Below are positions 59,450-64,000 of a stretch of 64,000 nucleotides of DNA, piece after piece. Source of the stretch: Hemerocallis citrina (Eukaryota > Streptophyta > Magnoliopsida > Asparagales > Asphodelaceae); assembly GCA_017893485.1 (NCBI GenBank), contig CM030361.1:140014461-140078460 (forward strand), given 5' to 3'. A model generated the notes under the pieces. It searched no databases. It was not told the origin of the DNA and was given only the letters and a program-made list of their open reading frames with translations. Numbering within the stretch: position 1 is the first letter of the stretch; every line of letters begins with the position of its first letter. The position numbers and the translations under genes are program-made.

Positions 59450-62400
59450 TAGGATGTTAAACCTTTGACTCAATAGATTTTAACTCCATTTCCCCCCACA
59501 GTTTTGATAATTGGATCACTTTCAAGTCTCTTAGCAAAAGCATTAGTCATATTTTATTTCAATTGCACTTTATTTATGAGAAAGTTCAACTACACTTCTT
59601 TCAACCTTAATATACTCCTCTTACTATTATAGAGTGGGTTATGAGCTACAGTGCATTATAGCTTGATAGTCGCATAAAAGAATTAGAGAGTTACTTAAAC
59701 TTCTTAATGGATAACTAGCAACAATTTCTTCAATCCACTCATCTTTTTCCCCTGCAGAGGATAACACATAGAGATCTGACTTCATGGATGATATCACAGT
59801 ACCTGTTTGCCTTTTAATTTCTATAACATTTCTGTTTCTCCTAGTGTAAACACATATCTACTAGTTATCGACTTTCACTAAATTCTGAGCATCATAATGC
59901 ATCAGATCAGTCATTCATTTGAAGAATGACTAGAGTAGCACAAAGCAAACTCTTGAATACCACTCAGGTATCTCATTAGCCTCTTAAGGGCACTCAAATG
60001 TGTATGGGATTATTAGTGAATCTGGAGATCATCTACCTCAAAGGCTATGTCTATTCTAGTGCAGATCTTCGTATATATGAGACTGTCAATTCCTTTAGAA
60101 TGATCTACATGTCTCATAGTTGCACCATCATTAGGTGTCAACCTTTTATCATAATCATAAGGTATTTCAAAGCACACTTTCAATTACTACATCCCCACTT
60201 TTGAAACACATTTTGATTTGATGAGTTTAACTAAGGGTTATCTCTTGCTAATCGAAACTCACTCTTATACCTATGATGTCACATTACCTAGGTGTTTCAT
60301 GCTGAATTCTTTGGATAGCACAATTTTAACTTCATTTGTAATAGAGAGGTCACTTCCAAGAACAACCATGTCAACAAAACAAGTAAATAATAGCCACTAT
60401 ATTTGACACACCACAAAGTTGAAGGTACTAATCTGAATTACTTATTTCATATACTAGGCTCTTTCAGAAATTTGTCAAATTATTTATTCGTCGGTTATAC
60501 ATGTTTTAAGAACATACAATGATTTTACTAAATTGTAAATCTTGTTCACTAAACATATTAGTTCAAAACTTTCCAGTACAAAACTGTTCAGAACAAAATA
60601 TCAAGTACAGAACTGTTTAAATATTTGTTTATGAATAACAAATTTTTCAATAGATGTAAGGGTAAGAAGAATACTTATTGTAGCAATATGACAAACATGT
60701 GAGTAGACATCAAATAAATCTATCACATTCTCAGTCAATCTGTTAGCTACTAAAATGCATTAAAATTGCTAATGAACAATCAAAATTAAGTTTCTTCTAC
60801 AAAACCCCACTTACTTACTATAGTTTTAGTCCCTTTCGGCAGATCAACTAAATTAAAGTATTATTGTATGACACAAAATCAGCTAATTGTCTACTAAAGA
60901 CTCTTCTTAGCTCATTTGTCACTCAAGTTTTTAAGTGTCAGTAAGGCTGGTTCTTGACTCCAACTGTGAATCATTGACCGTGTCTGTAGGACTAGATTAT
61001 TTCATACATTTATTTTTTATGGACACATCATCAAAGAAATCTACAAGTCTAGGTTCTTCTAACACAAATTAGATAGATCCAATATCTGTCCACAGAACTA
61101 CATTCTGCACTTTCTAAACACACACAAATATTTGTTGTAGGTCCTACTTTAGGCCTACTAGGGTCATGTACTCTAACAAATATATCACAACACAAATTTT
61201 TACTTTAACAAAATTATTTGTGTTTTCATGCCATAATCTACAAGGTGTATTCAATTTAGAGTGTAGTAACACATTAGAGATATGATTAACAATGCAACAT
61301 CACTCATAATTACACAAGACAAGCAACAGTCAATAATATAGAATTCAACATTTCACTAAGTATTTGATTCTAACTTTTATCAATACCGTTTGACTGTTGT
61401 AAGTAAAGTCATGGGCGGAGAGAGATGGTGGGTTAGGGGGACATTTGGGACCCCAAACATTTTGTAAAACCCCCTCCATATAGGCCCCCCAGTTTAAATT
61501 TTTTTAGGACCCCCAAGCTCAGTCCACCTCTTAAAGGCTGAAATAGTGGTATGGGTTTTGGACTAAAAAATAATTCATTCTCTCATTCTATTAATTAAGT
61601 CCAACTGCTCAAGCTTAAAAAAAGAAACCCAACCCCAACCCATCTATTAAGCCCAAACTTCCTTCATTCTCTCATTCTCTCATCTCTCTGTATAATATGT
61701 GGTCTGGATTTCAATTCTAAATTATTTTTTTGATTCGATTCCAAGTATGTAGTATGGATTTTATTGTGTTGATACAAGTATGAGTAAATCATTTTGTTCT
61801 ACCCATAGATTTATTTTTAATCTTAACAATAATGCTTATTATTTGATCTGTATGATCCTTGGATAAAATTTTGAATAAGAAGATAGTGTGTACACAAGTT
61901 ACAAATATATCTATTCATTTAGGTCGTATCTCTTAGCCTCTAGTATTATAACAATGTAAATAATGTAGTATGATTATTGATTATCATTACTCTTACCAAA
62001 TTTAGAGTACATCTGTACAAGTGCCAAAAATATATGATACTAAAAATACTAATTCAAATATTTACTTTGATTATAATTTTATTTTGATCCAACTACTTTG
62101 ATTTTTCAAAACAAAAATAAAGTAAGGAATTTTCGGCAACAATCATGTCGTTGCCGGAAAAAAAAAAATGGGACCCCCATTTTGATTTGTCTGGCTCCGC
62201 CACTGAGTAGAGTGAAGTAGAGATTATGTCATATGCAAACTTCTCTAAAATTATTGAAACATATTCACTACCTCTATCAAATCTGAACCCTTGATTTTTA
62301 GCATTTAACTAGATTTTTTTAATTCATTAAGAATAACAAGTGCTTCATTCTTCTTATATATGACAAACTTATTTTAATCATCTACAAAAGCGATAAAATA

Positions 62401-62700
62401 CTTCTGATCAACAATTATCTCACATAGCCACAAAGCTATTGAAATCACAAGTATCATAATGTATTGATTCAAAAGGTTGTGAACTCCTAGAGACCATACA
62501 AAATGATTTTCTAGTGATCAAAATCTGAGTTCAAACTTCACATTTGTCATATTTAATGAAGTGTCATTTAGTAGAGTTATGAGTTTTAACAAGTACAAAC
62601 AATTTAATATACAGTTCTCAATTCCTAGCCAATTATGCTATGTTCAGGAACTATACACAGTTAGAACTATTATTATTAATTGTCTCATTTGTTAAACTCA
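59450..62700 (-). pseudogene. Heavily decayed Copia pol (integrase to RNase H), minus strand
   Basis: Minus-strand reading from 62700 down gives scattered but ordered Copia phrases: QGFRFDRG (integrase, about 62300), an acidic linker with DFFDDVSIKNKCMK and SQLESRTSLTDT (about 61030-60930), VKSLYVLK (about 60530), VLGSDLSITNEVKIVLSKEF and SMKHLGN (RT, about 60370-60285), THLSALKRLMRYLSGIQEFA (about 60000), RYVFTLGE (RNase H, about 59860) and TNAFAKRLESDPIIKTVGG (about 59555-59495). Stops and frameshifts are frequent, so this is an old copy. A hAT-type MITE interrupts the integrase. The 3' non-coding part (59100-59400) has five copies of ATCAAAATTGGAATGA-like sequence. Confidence 0.72.
61410..62205. 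mobile_element. hAT-type MITE inserted in the Copia remnant
   Basis: The ends CATGGGCGGAGAG and, on the other strand, CAGTGGCGGAGCC form a short terminal inverted repeat of the CAnnGGCGGAG type common in plant hAT elements. An 8-bp duplication, AGTAAAGT (61402-61409) and AGTAGAGT (62206-62213), has one mismatch. Subterminal GGGACCCC-type sequence is present on both sides. No transposase. Confidence 0.75.
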
Positions 62701-63779
62701 ACTTATACATGTGATTGACAATATATGCATATTATAAGAGTTAATACAAAATTACTCTACCACATTTCACAAAACTATTTGCTTTCTCTAGTGATTCTAA
62801 CAATGTCGACTTGCTTAAACAAATTGAGCGAAGAGTTCTTTCCTCTATCCGTTCTTCATCATCTTCAAGACGCTAAATGATATAATGAATAACATGCTAT
62901 AGTTCAACTTTGCACGCACAGTACAATGAACGAGAAAGAACAAAACGTAACTAACGGAATCATATCCTACATTAAGAGATGCTCTCTCCTAAGTTACAGA
63001 TATTTGTTATACATCTTATACAATTTTTATTTTTGATTTTTAATTATTAGAGAAGCAAATATGTAATCTCACACAAACTGTAAACAATGGATTTGTCAAA
63101 ATATCTATACACATAGTATGATAAAATACTTAACAACCCTAAACATGCTAGTTTTTCAAAGCGAAAATAACTATGATCTAAAACTCTCAATCATATGATC
63201 AAACACACAAAACGTTAACACATTCATCACATGAAAATACTAAGAAAGATTAGAGTAGATCATACCGACACTTCAAGTTAGAAGTGTTTTCCAAATTCGA
63301 TGGAGAAGCATGCGTAGTGCAGACTTATCATACTGTGATGCAAATTCATCGTCTCCAATACACACAATTTGTAAGTAACTTTGAAGTTCCTACATTCATC
63401 AAATCGTTAAAGATTAGCCAATTAAACAAATTATTAGCACTATCTAATTCACAACAATTTAATTGGAGATTCAATTTTATAGTCAAAGCCTATAATTTAT
63501 CAAAAAAATATTTGATCCATAGTACGTAGCCAAAGCAGTTATTCAGATTTGTATTTAATTAAAAAATGCTTAATACGGTTTTGAACTTTAGCACTTAGCA
63601 ACTAGATTCAAACAAATAATTAAATAACAATTTAAATTTAGTAAAGAACTTATCTTTAATTTTGATCTGAATTGGATGTACACTACAGTAGATCTAGTCT
63701 TCTCCCCAAACACAGAATACAGAACAATACCCAATGGATTGTCTCCACTGGTTAAATCCAGATCTGATTCCTTTTGGCT
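62701..63779. other. AT-rich stretch, no gene recognised
   Basis: The left part may continue the antisense Copia remnant (gag or leader), but I cannot read convincing motifs. The rest has no coding signal. Confidence 0.4.
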
Positions 63780-64000
63780 GGATCTGGATCTGATCCAACA
63801 GTCCAAACACCAAACAGCAAATCTCCAACCAATAGAGCAGCTGTTGGACTGGATCTAAATCTGAATCTGCTCCAACAGTCCAAATACCAAACAAGAAATC
63901 TCCAAGCAATAGAGCAGCTATTGGACGGAATCTGAATCTGTATCTGCACCAGCCACCCGAACACACAACACCAGATCTCAACCAATGAGATTACTGATTT
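63780..64000. repeat. Tandem repeat, about 77-bp unit, at the window edge
   Basis: Nearly three units containing GATCTG...TCCAACAGTCCAAAYACC...CAATAGAGCAGCTRTTGGAC. The phrase CCAACAGTCC starts at 63795 and 63872, and a diverged copy near 63948. The array runs out of the window. Minus-strand frames in it are repeat artefacts. Confidence 0.8.

Overview
This is eukaryotic, plant nuclear DNA, most likely from an angiosperm with a repeat-rich genome. The evidence is Tnt1-type Copia and L1-type LINE proteins with plant signatures, very long TGTAACRCCCC-type LTRs, TTA-target MITEs, a Helitron, a FAR1-domain fragment, and exons of a plant UNC93-like (DUF895) membrane protein. No intact protein gene, rRNA or CRISPR array is seen. 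The window is a nested transposon landscape built over the remains of one host gene.

Region by region. (1) 1-5719: a decayed Copia element with a cut-off 5' LTR, a gag-pol with several stops and two frameshifts, and a full 3' LTR. (2) 5725-31505: the remains of an UNC93-like gene on the + strand. The next-to-last exon (5725-5819 plus 6934-7007) carries a frameshift and a stop and is split by a MITE. The last exon is at 31306. The two are joined by a phase-compatible intron of about 24.3 kb (7008-31305) filled with transposons: a 5'-truncated LINE with a 17-bp target duplication (7129-9674), a TAA-flanked MITE (9985-10902), a decayed L1 LINE (11107-16984), a 9.65-kb non-autonomous LTR retrotransposon (16985-26635), two palindromic elements sitting in a TA microsatellite (26913-29016 and 29057-29675), and a LINE 3' tail (30037-31083). 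All four orientable retroelements in the intron lie antisense to the gene. (3) 32443-36029: a 3.6-kb solo LTR with a perfect 5-bp target duplication. (4) 36315-39422: a Helitron with a duplicated 5' end, a 0.9-kb array of 15 palindromes, a TTA-flanked MITE, and a second Helitron-like 3' end. (5) 41633-55438: another solo LTR of the same family as (3), with its own target duplication, split by two further solo LTRs (each with a perfect 5-bp duplication) and by a 3.4-kb palindromic element. (6) 55444-64000: Copia-like non-coding sequence, a heavily decayed antisense Copia polyprotein interrupted by a hAT-type MITE, and a 77-bp tandem repeat at the edge.

The most unusual theme is that five unrelated-looking elements (5820-6930, 9985-10902, 29057-29675, 36940-37869, 38497-39241) are each built from many copies of a short palindrome private to that element. 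Two of them share the same terminal inverted repeat and the same outer palindrome bases but have different palindrome cores. The long LTRs of one family also carry an array of a palindrome (CAGTCGACTG). The second theme is recombination: four solo LTRs, one element whose two LTRs share one half and differ in the other, and large perfect foldback structures.

All calls come from reading the sequence and from known family hallmarks. No alignment or database search was run.
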